From NCBI GenBank assembly GCA_947383145.1, contig CANDCH010000005.1:1-64000 (forward strand): DNA of 64,000 nt. The letters run 5' to 3'. Each line of letters opens with the position of its first letter. Within the stretch, counting starts at the first letter, position 1. Below are positions 22,476 through 30,884 of the stretch, piece after piece. Under the pieces are notes generated by a model. That model was not told the origin of the DNA, searched no databases, and was given only the letters and a program-made list of their open reading frames with translations. The stretch is from an uncultured bacterium. Its GTDB lineage: Bacteria; Bacillota; Clostridia; Oscillospirales; Oscillospiraceae. Both the position numbers and the translations under genes were made by a program.

Positions 22476-24112
22476 GGGCGCACCCCCTCAGTAGCCCGCT
22501 GTATCACGCCCTGGATGCCCCTTAAACAGTCGATGCTGGCGGATGTGCAATTACCCTCGGTCTCCCGCAGTGTCGCCCTACGGCTCTCCTGGGCGGCTTT
22601 ATAAGCGGTCAGGGAAAGCTCTTCCACGCCCTGGCCCGGAGCAGCCATACAGGGGCGGAAATCGTGTTCAGCCAGATACACGCGTGAGAGGTTGACCGGG
22701 TCATAGGTCAGGGAGTAGGTGTCCCCCAGGAACAAGCCGTCCATGTCGCTGGGGACATACAACACCCCGTTCACCCTTACCCCTTTTCGGGAGAGCTTGG
22801 CGGTGGTGCGGGGAAGGGACATCAATCTCAGCTCTTCCGCATCCACATCCAGGAGCTGCGGGGCGCTCTCTGCCCAGAGCTGAGCAGGGGTGCAGCCAGA
22901 GGAGAGCACCCTTCCCGAATTCAGGTAGACAACGCAGTGGATAAGCACCTGGACGAAATCTTCCAAGGTGAGGATGGCCTGCGCCCGGTAGTCGATGGCC
23001 CACCGCTCTTGGGCATCGGGCTCTATCACGCCCTTGCCCCTGAGCAGGGGCTTATAGCGTTCTTGGAGGAGGTGGAACGCCTGCTCCACCAGCCCCTTTC
23101 GGTCTGGCCTAAACGGAGCCTGGGAGATAAGCTCCACCCCGTACCGGCGGCACAGCTCCTGCATCCGGGTGCCGCAAAACTCCCGGCCTTTGTCCGTGAT
23201 GACTTCATAGGGGAGGCCATGGGAGGGCCATTGCTTGGGGGCGATGGTGACGCCGTGTTGCCCGCACCATTCCACCTTGTCCCGGCAGGCGTGCTCTAAG
23301 CAGCGCATCACGGACAGTTCATCGCAAGCCTCCCCCGCCCACACCCCGGCAATGAGCTGGGTGGCGCTGTCTACGGCGAGATAGATGTACGGTCGGAAGG
23401 GGGTGCCGCCGGGGGAGCGCAGATAAATATCGGCTTCTGTGGCGTCCATTTGATAGCTGCCGGGGGATTTCCGCCACGTGGAAGCGCTCCCGAAGGCGGG
23501 CTGGCAGTTCCGCTGATAGTGGGTCAAGCCATCCCTGGCGATGATTTTTCTGGGTGATTTGTGATAGTTGCGGGAGTAAAAATAGGCTCGAAAGCTGCCA
23601 AATGTGGGGCGAGTGGGGGCAAGATTTCCCTCAAAATCCGTGTAACGTTGGAGCAGCATCATCTCAAAAGCGCCGCGCAGAGAGAGCTTTTTTGCTGAGA
23701 AATAGAATGTTTTGATGGCCCATTCGTAATCAGAATTGACGGATGGAGCGCGGGCTTTGGGGGAAAGCAACTGTTCGGTGGCGAGATACCGATAGTAGAG
23801 CCTCAACACCCGCCTGGGCGTGGTGGTGTTGGAAGCGGCAATCAGATGGGCGATTTTGGAGCGTTCGGCCTTGTCGGTGATAGCGGTGTCCCCGGCCACC
23901 AGCAAAGGGGCAATGATGGCGGCCCGCTTTTGAGCGGCCTCGGAGAGCTGCCCATCCGGGAGCGGCGGCGGGGTGGTGCGTTCGTATTCCCCCATATCGC
24001 TGACAAAGAACGGGGCGGCAGGAGAATCGTAGGAGATAAGCCAGCAGCCGTTACCTTCCTGCACAAGTACCCGGTAGATATCGCCATTTCGCTGTACCCA
24101 CAAATTTTTCAT
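22472..24112 (-). CDS. TnsB-family DDE transposase, 546 aa
   Basis: The retroviral-integrase fold has its three acidic residues in QMDATEAD (about 222), ITDKGREF (about 303) and KGLVEQAF (about 339). The last two are 36 residues apart, the D-x35-E spacing. The N-terminal 200 residues would hold the end-binding HTH domains. A Mu-type C-terminal beta domain follows (VRVNGVLYVPSDMDGLF). GGGAGG precedes the ATG at 24,112; a longer in-frame start is possible but overlaps the gene before it. Confidence 0.93.
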   Translation of the reverse strand: MKNLWVQRNGDIYRVLVQEGNGCWLISYDSPAAPFFVSDMGEYERTTPPPLPDGQLSEAAQKRAAIIAPLLVAGDTAITDKAERSKIAHLIAASNTTTPRRVLRLYYRYLATEQLLSPKARAPSVNSDYEWAIKTFYFSAKKLSLRGAFEMMLLQRYTDFEGNLAPTRPTFGSFRAYFYSRNYHKSPRKIIARDGLTHYQRNCQPAFGSASTWRKSPGSYQMDATEADIYLRSPGGTPFRPYIYLAVDSATQLIAGVWAGEACDELSVMRCLEHACRDKVEWCGQHGVTIAPKQWPSHGLPYEVITDKGREFCGTRMQELCRRYGVELISQAPFRPDRKGLVEQAFHLLQERYKPLLRGKGVIEPDAQERWAIDYRAQAILTLEDFVQVLIHCVVYLNSGRVLSSGCTPAQLWAESAPQLLDVDAEELRLMSLPRTTAKLSRKGVRVNGVLYVPSDMDGLFLGDTYSLTYDPVNLSRVYLAEHDFRPCMAAPGQGVEELSLTAYKAAQESRRATLRETEGNCTSASIDCLRGIQGVIQRATEGVRP

Positions 24113-24128
24113 GCCAAAACCTCCCTGT

Positions 24129-24641
24129 CTATTTGCGCAAGTTCCAGGAAAAATCATAAGCGGGAATCACCAAAGCATCGCTGTACACATAAAACCGATA
24201 GGGGCGTAACCCATCATCTATTTCAATCACCTCTCCGCCCCGCAGCTCCACGTCTTGAATGATGTTGCGCAGATACTCCTCCTTTGCCGCTTCAAAGAAT
24301 TGCTGTGCTGTCATCCCCAACTCAACGGTGCATTTCAGCTCATAGTGGCGATGCTCCGGCCCAATGTATTGCATGGGATGGGCCTCCCAGATTTCCCTTA
24401 ACGCGCAATCCATCAGCTTGGCCTGTTCATCCTTTAACGTGTAGATGCGGCAGATGGGCGGGGAAATGAGGCGGGGACACCATGCTTTCGGATAGGTTGG
24501 GCCAGAGCGGGGAAAACGTTTTGCTTTCCGGTTTTTGGGGAAACCGTCGCAGTAGTAGGTTGCGGTGAGCGGAGGACCTACACACAAAAGATATGGGCAT
24601 TCTCGACAGCAAAATCGAGGAAACAGTGTGTTCTTAGCCAT
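24129..24641 (-). CDS. Cys-rich protein inside the tns operon, 170 aa
   Basis: Unknown function. The N-terminal half has CCRECPYLLCVG, YYCDGFP, WCPRLISPPIC, at least six Cys that could form a zinc site. The C-terminal half is mixed and ends ELRGGEVIEIDDGLRPYRFY. It is a clear paralogue of the protein at 25,885-26,385, just outside the candidate right end. GAGGTG precedes the ATG. It lies 4 nt after the previous gene and 16 nt before tnsB. A role in transposition or its control is possible from position only. Confidence 0.75.
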   Translation of the reverse strand: MAKNTLFPRFCCRECPYLLCVGPPLTATYYCDGFPKNRKAKRFPRSGPTYPKAWCPRLISPPICRIYTLKDEQAKLMDCALREIWEAHPMQYIGPEHRHYELKCTVELGMTAQQFFEAAKEEYLRNIIQDVELRGGEVIEIDDGLRPYRFYVYSDALVIPAYDFSWNLRK

Positions 24642-24645
24642 ATTT

Positions 24646-25035
24646 TCACCTCAAATCATCAAGTGTGCGCTTTCTTGGAAGTTTTTTTATCTCCTGAGCT
24701 GCCTTTTGGAGGGCCCAATTCTGCCCGGCAGCGTAGGGCAGGCTGGAGACAGGGTCTTGGAGCGATTCTAAAACCGCCAACACCGAGGAAAGGGAAATCA
24801 GGTCGGCATTTTCATCGGTGAGAGCTTTCAGACGCATGATTTCCTCCTGAGTTTTAGCGATAATGGTGTCGCCTTTCCTAATCCAACTGCGGAATTCTTC
24901 CAGTTGGTTGCCGCTTTGTCGGACAAGTTCCGCGCTGGCGAGCGCCTTAATTACTTCTTTTTTCGTGTGCAAAATCTCAAGTGAGTCGATGCTTTCCAAA
25001 AGTGCGAGCAGCGAACTGCGTCCGAATTTGCTCAC
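24646..25035 (-). CDS. Hypothetical helical protein between tnsA and tnsB, 129 aa
   Basis: The start is GTG at 25,035, overlapping the tnsA stop (GTGA). The product begins VSKFGRSSLLALLESI and is predicted all-helical, with charged heptads (TIIAKTQEEIMRLKALTDEN) suggesting a coiled coil. It ends with a basic KKLPRKRTLDDLR. No family recognised. Its coupling to tnsA suggests a partner of the transposition complex. Confidence 0.65.
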   Translation of the reverse strand: MSKFGRSSLLALLESIDSLEILHTKKEVIKALASAELVRQSGNQLEEFRSWIRKGDTIIAKTQEEIMRLKALTDENADLISLSSVLAVLESLQDPVSSLPYAAGQNWALQKAAQEIKKLPRKRTLDDLR

Positions 25036-25415
25036 GGTATCAACACCACCTTCCAATCTGTGATATCCATGGTCGCCCAGTAGCGGCGGGAGAGTTCCAG
25101 CTTTTCTATTTCCGCCTGCTTGTCCAGGGCGGCGGAGGCGGCCAGCTCCCGCACTCCGATGCGGCCGTCCGCAAACCGAATGTAGAAGTCGCTGCACCAT
25201 TGTGTCTGAAAATAGAGCTTGCGGATGCCCGTTGGACTGACGTGGGGGAGGCGTTCCAATTCCAGCACCTTTTCGGCTTCAAAGGCTGCCACTTCGGGCC
25301 GGGTTTCCAGCCATTTGCCGTAGTTCCGGGCGGCCTGGTTGTGCACGCGTATCAGGGCGCCGTTTTTGGTGCTCCACCACTGAAAATCCCTTGTTTTTAA
25401 GGCTGCTTTGTTCAC
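25032..25415 (-). CDS. TnsA-like endonuclease, 127 aa
   Basis: The sequence follows the short TnsA endonuclease pattern: RPEVAAFEAE, then CSDFYIRFADGRIGVREL, then KQAEIEKLELSRRYWATM. This restriction-like fold nicks the 5' ends of the element so that transposition is cut-and-paste. The Asp of SDF matches the catalytic Asp. At the usual EVK position the sequence reads GVREL, with Arg in place of the Lys. GTG at 25,415 behind AAAGGAG is the best start. The protein is about half the size of Tn7 TnsA, lacking the C-terminal domain. Confidence 0.8.
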   Translation of the reverse strand: MNKAALKTRDFQWWSTKNGALIRVHNQAARNYGKWLETRPEVAAFEAEKVLELERLPHVSPTGIRKLYFQTQWCSDFYIRFADGRIGVRELAASAALDKQAEIEKLELSRRYWATMDITDWKVVLIP

Positions 25416-25459
25416 ACTGTTCTCTCCTTTTTCGGATTTCCCGCCGCAATGCGGCACAA

Positions 25460-25700
25460 TTACAGTAGTAAAAACAATAATAATTACTGTAATTCAGCTT
25501 TTGTGGTCAAAAGCTCCTGATTATTTGTCTGTTTTGAGAATTTCAAAACGATTTCGGATGAAAATATTTCAAAACTCAAAAATCGCGCCATGTAGTATAG
25601 TTATAGAATTACTTTATGAATTCGTTAGTTATCTTTCTTTAATAGTTCTTTTAAGAGAACTATTAAAGAAAGAAATAATTTATAAAGAAACACTATAACT
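25460..25700. mobile_element. Candidate right end of the Tn7-like element
   Basis: Upstream of tnsA the DNA is AT-rich and contains, in order, ACAATAATAATTACTG, an A-rich tract with TTTCAAAA/TTTTGAAAT words that could be repeated TnsB sites, and TGTAGTATAGTTATAG. A 17-bp perfect hairpin (25,633-25,649 with 25,656-25,672, 6-nt loop) follows. The same elements occur in inverted order at 2.19-2.40 kb. A possible terminal ACA is at 25,690-25,692, but no matching target duplication was found. The promoter for the tns operon must also lie here. Confidence 0.45.
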
Positions 25701-25713
25701 ACCGACTTCTGCA

Positions 25714-26547
25714 GGACTTTCCAGGCTTTTTGGCCCAGCTTTTGAGGCTGGTCCAACAGCCTGGCAGCTCAAAGCCTTTGGATTGGGAAAACTGTGGGGG
25801 CCCCAACAAGAACGCTTGGCCGCACACTGCTGCACTTAAGGCCAGGGAAGCGGCCTGCTGCGGCGTATCTCTTTAGGGGCGTCTTTATTTGCCCCAAGAG
25901 TATTGGTTGACAGGAATGACCAGCGAATTGCTATACACGTAGAATCGGTATGGACGCAGGCCATCGTCAATTTCAATGACTTCGCCGCCGTTGAATTCCA
26001 TGTCCGGGATGACATCGCTGAGGCGGTAATCCCGCATGTTTTCGAAAAACTGCTTCGCTGTGAGGCCGAGTGTAATAACAGTTTTCACCTCATAGCGGCG
26101 GCGTTCGGGGTTGATGCACTTCTTGGGATGAGCTTCCCATGCCTCGCGCGTCAGGCAATCCATGAATCGGTGTCGGTCATCGATGAAATCATAAATGCGG
26201 CAAATTGGCGGCGAAATCAGCCTTGGACACCACGATTTTGGGTACGTAGGTCCAGGCCGAGGGAACCGTTTTGGCTTCCGTTTGCCGGGAAAGCCATCGC
26301 AAAAGTAGGTAGGAGTGAGTGACGGACCAATCTGTAGAAGATAGGGGCAGTCCCGGCAACGGAACCGGGGAAAGAGTGAGCGCATGATTTTTCACCTCGC
26401 ATTTAAAATTGGTAACAGAAAACTTGCCGATGCTAAAGAACTCGGAATTCCGGACTGTGCCGCATTTGCCTCGAGGCCCAGTGAAGTATCATTGCTCCCT
26501 TAAAGGCCCCGCCCATAATTATAGAGAAAATTGCGTTTTTTTCGTTT
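25714..26547 (-). repeat. Intact copy of the repeated Cys-rich unit
   Basis: The unit consists of 5' flank, the Cys-rich gene and about 170 nt of structured 3' flank. The plus strand of that flank has CCAGGCT...AGCCTGG and AGGCC...GGCCT pairings. Its two ends are repeated, with the middle deleted, at 8121-8520. Conservation of the non-coding flank in both copies suggests it mattered, or that the duplication is fairly recent. Confidence 0.7.
25885..26385 (-). CDS. Cys-rich protein, paralogue of the tns-operon gene, 166 aa
   Basis: Long identical stretches (for example WCPRLISPPICRIY and GGEVIEIDDGLRPYRFYVYS) are shared with the protein at 24,129-24,641. Cys positions are kept: FRCRDCPYLL, YFCDGFP, WCPRLISPPIC. 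Function is unknown; a metal-binding N-terminal domain is likely. It lies outside the candidate right transposon end and 160 nt downstream of a sigma-factor gene in the same direction. The start MRSLFPRFRC is supported by GAGGTG. Confidence 0.75.
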   Translation of the reverse strand: MRSLFPRFRCRDCPYLLQIGPSLTPTYFCDGFPGKRKPKRFPRPGPTYPKSWCPRLISPPICRIYDFIDDRHRFMDCLTREAWEAHPKKCINPERRRYEVKTVITLGLTAKQFFENMRDYRLSDVIPDMEFNGGEVIEIDDGLRPYRFYVYSNSLVIPVNQYSWGK

Positions 26548-27027
26548 TTACATCGCCGCCTGCTTTTCGGAGAGCTTCTTTTTTGTCCGCCAGATGGCCT
26601 TTTGCACAGCGTCTTTCTTCATGTGGAACATCCCGCCGATTTCCTCGGTAGTGTAGCCGGCCCAGAAACGGAGCAGCAGTACATCCCTGTCCCGTGGCGG
26701 AAGTTGGGCGATGGCATCCATCACGCCCAGGCGTTCGGGATGAACCTGCGCCGCCTTCATATTGCTGACATCCAACGGCTCGCAGTGTGGCCGGCTCCGG
26801 TAGAGGTCGATGGCCCGATGCTTGGCGGTGAGAGCGACGTAGGCTTTCGTGGAAGGCGAGTCGATATCCCCCAGCTTGTCCATGTGGGGAAGCAGGTAGA
26901 GAAGCGCCTGCTGAGCGGCGTCCTCAGCATCGGCGGGATTCTGCAATATTTCCATGGCGATTTGGCACATGAGGCGCCAGTATTTCTTGAAAGGCTGTTC
27001 AGCTTTCGGCTTCTGTGTTTCTAACAT
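26548..27027 (-). CDS. ECF-like RNA polymerase sigma factor, 159 aa
   Basis: Region 2 is seen as MCQIAMEILQNPADAEDAAQ...LLYLLPH. Region 4 appears as AIAQLPPRDRDVLLLRFWAG, then TTEEIGGMFHMKKDAVQKAI. The size is that of minimal ECF/SigI-like factors common in clostridial mobile elements. No anti-sigma membrane protein is adjacent; the next gene downstream is the Cys-rich protein, which could be its partner or target. Four 41-bp tandem repeats lie upstream and may carry its regulatory sites. Confidence 0.85.
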   Translation of the reverse strand: MLETQKPKAEQPFKKYWRLMCQIAMEILQNPADAEDAAQQALLYLLPHMDKLGDIDSPSTKAYVALTAKHRAIDLYRSRPHCEPLDVSNMKAAQVHPERLGVMDAIAQLPPRDRDVLLLRFWAGYTTEEIGGMFHMKKDAVQKAIWRTKKKLSEKQAAM

Positions 27028-27091
27028 AAAATTTCACACTCTTTCTTGTTGATATCTACCTCCTTTTTGATGTGATATGGATGAATGAGCG

Positions 27092-27255
27092 GAGATTTTG
27101 CGGCTAAATATGGACAAATCATGAATTAAACCGAGATTTTGCGGATAAGTATGAACAAGCTGTAAATTAAGCCGAGATTTTGCAGATAAATATGAATAGA
27201 TTGTAAATTAAGGCGAGATTTTGCGTGTAATTTGACAACAACTGGAAAATTTAGC
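27092..27255. repeat. Tandem 41-bp repeats upstream of the sigma gene
   Basis: Units starting with GAGATTTTGC at 27,092, 27,133, 27,174 and 27,215 are exactly 41 bp apart. The rest of each unit follows GGATAAATATGAACAAATTG, then TAAATTAAG, with small changes; the fourth is diverged. Inverted copies of the core, GCAAAATCTC, occur at 27,280, and CGAGAT at 27,309. There are no unique spacers, so this is an iteron-like array and not CRISPR. Confidence 0.8.
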
Positions 27256-27701
27256 ATCAAAAGCTCGGAATAATTGCGTGCAAAATCTCGGAAAAATTGC
27301 AATTAAAGCGAGATACTATGTCAGCGTTCGGCGAAAAACGCACACAATGTCTGAGTTATTTTGGCCGCTCCCTCCCCAGGCGCACCCCCCGCAACCCCCT
27401 CATTTCTTCCCTTTCAGGGGGCAAACGTCCAGTTGAGAGTGTTGCTCAGTAATTTGGCAAAAATCGTGCTTGTTTTCTCAAAAATAGGCCGGGATTTCCA
27501 GCCGCCCGCGCCGGTTTTGTGAGGGATTTTTCTGGGGATGGCATGGGGAGTGCAAAACATGGGGATGGGAGAGGGGAAGGGGAGAATTTACTGTGGAAAG
27601 TCTTGATTTTCTGGATTTTTCAGCTATAATGCTCACGATTCCGGAGCCCCGAAGGAGAAAAAATGAGAGGATAGCGGGGGCTTTGCCTGGGTGCTCCACA
27701 C

Positions 27702-27742
27702 ATAAAAAAGGAGCCCAGGAACGAATTCCTGAGCCCCTTTTG
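27702..27742 (-). terminator. Terminator of rpsB-tsf
   Basis: Read leftward, AGGGGCTCAGGAA pairs with TTCCTGGGCTCCT around TTCG and runs into TTTTTT. Confidence 0.85.
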
Positions 27743-27800
27743 CGGGGGTATTATTTGAGTGAAAACATGTTCAAGATTTGAGAGACGAGAACATTAGAAC

Positions 27801-28712
27801 TTACTGTGCCAGCTTTGCGATCTCCTCAGCAAAGTTTTCCTGCTTTTTCTCAATGCCTTCGCCCTTCTCAAAACGCACAGCGTCCTTCAGGACAATGGCG
27901 CCGCCCAGCTTTTTGGCGGCGGTGTTCATATATTGCTCCACAGTGACCTCGTTATCCTTGACAAAGGTCTGCTGAAGCAGACAGTTTTCGGCGTAGAACT
28001 TGTTCAGCTTGCCGGCCACAATTTTTTCCTTGACCTGGGCGGGCTTGCTGGCCATTTTGGGGTCGTTGTCCATCTGGGCAAGAAGAATCTTTTTCTCCTC
28101 GTCCAGCACCTCCTGGGTGACCTGGCTCTTATCCAGGAAACGGGGATTCAGGGCCGCGATCTGCATGGCCATATCTTTGCCGATCTCTGTGGCGTCAATG
28201 CCGCCGGAGACCTCCAGATTGACCAGCACGCCGATTTTGCCGCCGGCGTGGATATAGGGAACAGATATGCCCTCGGCGAACCGGGCAAAGCGGCGAACCT
28301 TGATGTTTTCGCCGATGACCAGCACCATCTCCTGCTGCTGCTGGGCAACGGTCAGATCGGTGCCGTTGTACTTGCACTCCATCAGAGCGTCCAGATCGGC
28401 GGGAGCGCAAGAAACCACAGTGGCGGCTACACCCTTGACAAAGTCCACAAACTTCTCATTCTTGCCCACAAAGTCGGTCTCGGCGTTAACCTCAACCACA
28501 ACGCCCACGCCGTCGATCACACCGGCGTAAGCCATGCCCTCGGCGGCGATACGGCCGGCCTTCTTGGCGGAAGCGGCCAGACCCTTTTCGCGCAGCCACT
28601 CAACGGCCTTGTCCATGTCGCCGTCGGAGGCAGCCAGAGCCTTTTTGCAGTCCATCATGCCCACGCCGGTCATTTCCCGCAGGGCCTTTACATCCTGAGC
28701 AGTGATTGCCAT
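27801..28712 (-). CDS. tsf: Translation elongation factor Ts, 303 aa
   Basis: EF-Ts exchanges GDP for GTP on EF-Tu. The N-terminal UBA-like domain TAQDVKALREMTGVGMMDCK and the core motif NAETDFVGKNEKFVDFV are textbook. Length matches the family. It lies 95 nt after rpsB, with a GC hairpin in between, which is the standard bacterial arrangement. The ATG at 28,712 has GGAGGT upstream. Confidence 0.97.
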   Translation of the reverse strand: MAITAQDVKALREMTGVGMMDCKKALAASDGDMDKAVEWLREKGLAASAKKAGRIAAEGMAYAGVIDGVGVVVEVNAETDFVGKNEKFVDFVKGVAATVVSCAPADLDALMECKYNGTDLTVAQQQQEMVLVIGENIKVRRFARFAEGISVPYIHAGGKIGVLVNLEVSGGIDATEIGKDMAMQIAALNPRFLDKSQVTQEVLDEEKKILLAQMDNDPKMASKPAQVKEKIVAGKLNKFYAENCLLQQTFVKDNEVTVEQYMNTAAKKLGGAIVLKDAVRFEKGEGIEKKQENFAEEIAKLAQ

Positions 28713-28743
28713 ATATCGTTACCTCCAAAAAATATTGTAAATG

Positions 28744-28771
28744 AAAGCGCCCGCCCGCCTGGGCGGGCGCT
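28744..28771 (-). terminator. GC hairpin between rpsB and tsf
   Basis: AGCGCCCGCCC pairs with GGGCGGGCGCT around a short loop, without a T-run. It may reduce read-through from rpsB or stabilise the upstream RNA. Confidence 0.5.
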
Positions 28772-28807
28772 GAGCTTGCGAAATGTCCAGTAGGGAAGGA
28801 GAGAGGT

Positions 28808-29545
28808 TTACTCCGCGGCGGGAGCGGACTCCTCAGCCTTCTCGGGGGCGGGGGCGGCGTCCACGCCCTGACGGCCCTCCTGCACGGCGTTGGCCATGAC
28901 GGAGGAGATCAGCTTGATGGCGCGGATGGCGTCGTCGTTGCCGGGGATGACGTAGTCAATCTCATCAGGGTCGCAGTTGGTGTCCACGATGGCCACGATG
29001 GGGATGTTCAGCTTGCGGGCCTCGTTGATGGCGTTGCGCTCCTTGCGGGGGTCCACCACGAACAGGGCGCCGGGGAGGCGCTTCATCTCCACCACGCCGC
29101 CCAGGTACTTCTCCAGTTTGAAGATCTCGCCCATGAGCTTCATGACTTCCTTCTTGGGAAGCTTGTCGAAGGTGCCGTCCTCCTGCCACTTTTTGAGCTG
29201 GTTCAGGCGGTCCACGCGGGTGCGCATGGTCTTGAAGTTGGTCATCATGCCGCCCAGCCAGCGGGCGTTGACATAAAACATGCCGCAGCGGGCGGCCTCC
29301 TCGCGGATGGCGTCCTGAGCCTGCTTCTTGGTGCCCACGAACAGCAGGGACTGGCCGTTGCCGGACAGCTCCTTGACAAAGTTATAGGCCTCTTCCAGCT
29401 TCTTCACGGTCTTCTGCAGGTCGATGATATAGATGCCGTTGCGCTCCGTGTAGATGTAGGTGGCCATTTTGGGGTTCCACCGGCGGGTCTGGTGGCCGAA
29501 GTGCACGCCGGCCTCCAGCAGCTGCTTCATAGATACGACTGCCAT
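28808..29545 (-). CDS. rpsB: 30S ribosomal protein S2, 245 aa
   Basis: The protein begins [20 protein letters not shown] and contains [20 protein letters not shown] and FVGTKKQAQ, all strongly conserved in S2. It binds the 30S head and needs S1 or equivalents for assembly. AGGAGG lies before the ATG at 29,545; an in-frame upstream extension has no support. The C-terminal tail is Ala/Glu/Pro-rich, as in related Clostridia. Confidence 0.97.
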   Translation of the reverse strand: MAVVSMKQLLEAGVHFGHQTRRWNPKMATYIYTERNGIYIIDLQKTVKKLEEAYNFVKELSGNGQSLLFVGTKKQAQDAIREEAARCGMFYVNARWLGGMMTNFKTMRTRVDRLNQLKKWQEDGTFDKLPKKEVMKLMGEIFKLEKYLGGVVEMKRLPGALFVVDPRKERNAINEARKLNIPIVAIVDTNCDPDEIDYVIPGNDDAIRAIKLISSVMANAVQEGRQGVDAAPAPEKAEESAPAAE

Positions 29546-29712
29546 TGTTTTTTCCTCCTGTTTTTGGTTTTTGCCTCCGAACGCCTCATTTTTCCCGCCC
29601 ACCTTCCGGGAAGGCACCGGGCGAAAAATCGGCCCTCGTGTGGAATGCCTGAGTATTCTACCACAAGCGATGGGGGAACGCAAGCATTTTTCACCAATTT
29701 CTTTAGAAAAAG

Positions 29713-29970
29713 TCAGCGCCTGCGGCTCCGGCGGGCTCCGCCGTCCACCAGAATAATGTCCTCGCCGAAGCGCTTGACCGCGGACCAGGGGAACACCACG
29801 TCCTCCTCGCGGCCCAGAAGGCCCAGCAGGCGGGGCCGCCCCCGGACCACGATGCCCTCGATGGCCCCGCGGTCCGGGTCCAGCTCCACATCGCCCACAA
29901 ACCCGTACCGGGCGCCGTCGGCGATGTCGATCACCTCTTTATATTGCAGCTGCGCGATGCGGCAGACCAT
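29713..29970 (-). CDS. PRC-barrel protein of the YlmC/YmxH sporulation family, 85 aa
   Basis: A single PRC-barrel ([19 protein letters not shown], then [14 protein letters not shown] and [20 protein letters not shown]) occupies the whole protein. YlmC/YmxH proteins are conserved in spore formers; their role is poorly defined. AAGGAGGG precedes the ATG at 29,970. It ends in an unusual RRSRRR tail. Confidence 0.85.
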   Translation of the reverse strand: MVCRIAQLQYKEVIDIADGARYGFVGDVELDPDRGAIEGIVVRGRPRLLGLLGREEDVVFPWSAVKRFGEDIILVDGGARRSRRR

Positions 29971-30146
29971 AGTATGCCCTCCTTTTTCCTGTTCCATCAA
30001 CTATATGCGGCCTGAAGGCGGTCCATCCGCCGCCCGGGAAAAATACACGGAAAATTTTCATTTAGCCCCTAGGCAAAAGGGAGGTTTTCCAGTATAATAC
30101 TGCTTATGAGTACGATTCAATTTTGGGATGGGAGAGGATGAGAGCT

Positions 30147-30884
30147 ATGAGCGATTTGAAGTACAGGCGCGTCCTGCTGAAGGTCAGCGGCGAAGCGCTG
30201 GGCGGAGAATCGGGCCGGGGCCTGGATTTTGATGTCATTGAGCGGGTCTGCGACGTGGTGGCCCGCTGTGCCCGGCTGGGCGTCCAGGTGGGCATCGTGG
30301 TGGGCGGCGGCAATTTCTGGCGCGGCCTGAAGGATGGCCGGGGAATGCATGAGCGGGTCCGCGCCGACCACATGGGGATGCTGGCCACCACCATCAACTG
30401 CCTGGCGCTGGCCGACGTGCTGGAGCGGATGGGCGTGGACGTCCGGGTGCAGACCGCCATTGAGATGCGCGCCATTGCGGAGCCCTATGTCCGCTCCCGG
30501 GCCATTCGCCATCTGGAGAAGGGCAGGGTGGTCATCTTTGGCTGCGGCACCGGCAGTCCCTTCTTCTCCACCGACACGGCCGCGGTGCTCCGGGCGGCGG
30601 AGATCAATGCGGATATCATCCTGCTGGCCAAGAACGTGGACGGCGTGTACAGCGCCGACCCGCTGAAGGACCCGGGGGCCGTGAAGTACGACAGCATCAC
30701 TTACGACGACGTGCTGGCCCGCCACCTGGGGGTGATGGACTCCACCGCCACATCCCTTTGCATGGACAATAACATCCCTATTATCCTGTTTGCCCTCAAG
30801 GACCCGGAGAATATCCTCCGGGTGGTCCACGGAGAAAAAATCGGCACAATTGTGAAAGATATAGGAGGAAAGGATCATGACTGA
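30147..30884 (+). CDS. pyrH: UMP kinase, 245 aa
   Basis: The enzyme phosphorylates UMP to [23 protein letters not shown] is the conserved start, and [11 protein letters not shown] with [11 protein letters not shown] is the bacterial UMP-kinase signature. I chose ATG 30,147 because GAGAGG is suitably placed; two other in-frame ATGs lie 9 and 24 nt upstream. It overlaps frr by 8 nt. Confidence 0.95.
   Translation: MSDLKYRRVLLKVSGEALGGESGRGLDFDVIERVCDVVARCARLGVQVGIVVGGGNFWRGLKDGRGMHERVRADHMGMLATTINCLALADVLERMGVDVRVQTAIEMRAIAEPYVRSRAIRHLEKGRVVIFGCGTGSPFFSTDTAAVLRAAEINADIILLAKNVDGVYSADPLKDPGAVKYDSITYDDVLARHLGVMDSTATSLCMDNNIPIILFALKDPENILRVVHGEKIGTIVKDIGGKDHD

Larger units (their letters stand above)
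27028..27800. other. Gene-free junction between island and core chromosome
   Basis: Apart from the 41-bp repeats and the tsf terminator I see nothing coding in this stretch. GC content and base skew change here from island to core sequence. Confidence 0.6.

Noticed and set aside
18423..25457. CRISPR-associated Tn7-like system
   Set aside because: TnsD is present, but no Cascade, Cas12k or array lies anywhere in the window.
27092..27255. CRISPR array
   Set aside because: The units are contiguous 41-bp repeats without unique spacers, and there are no cas genes.
27478..27699. Leftward frame in the junction region
   Set aside because: No ribosome site, low-complexity Ser/Pro-rich translation, and it sits in a purine-skewed non-coding stretch.
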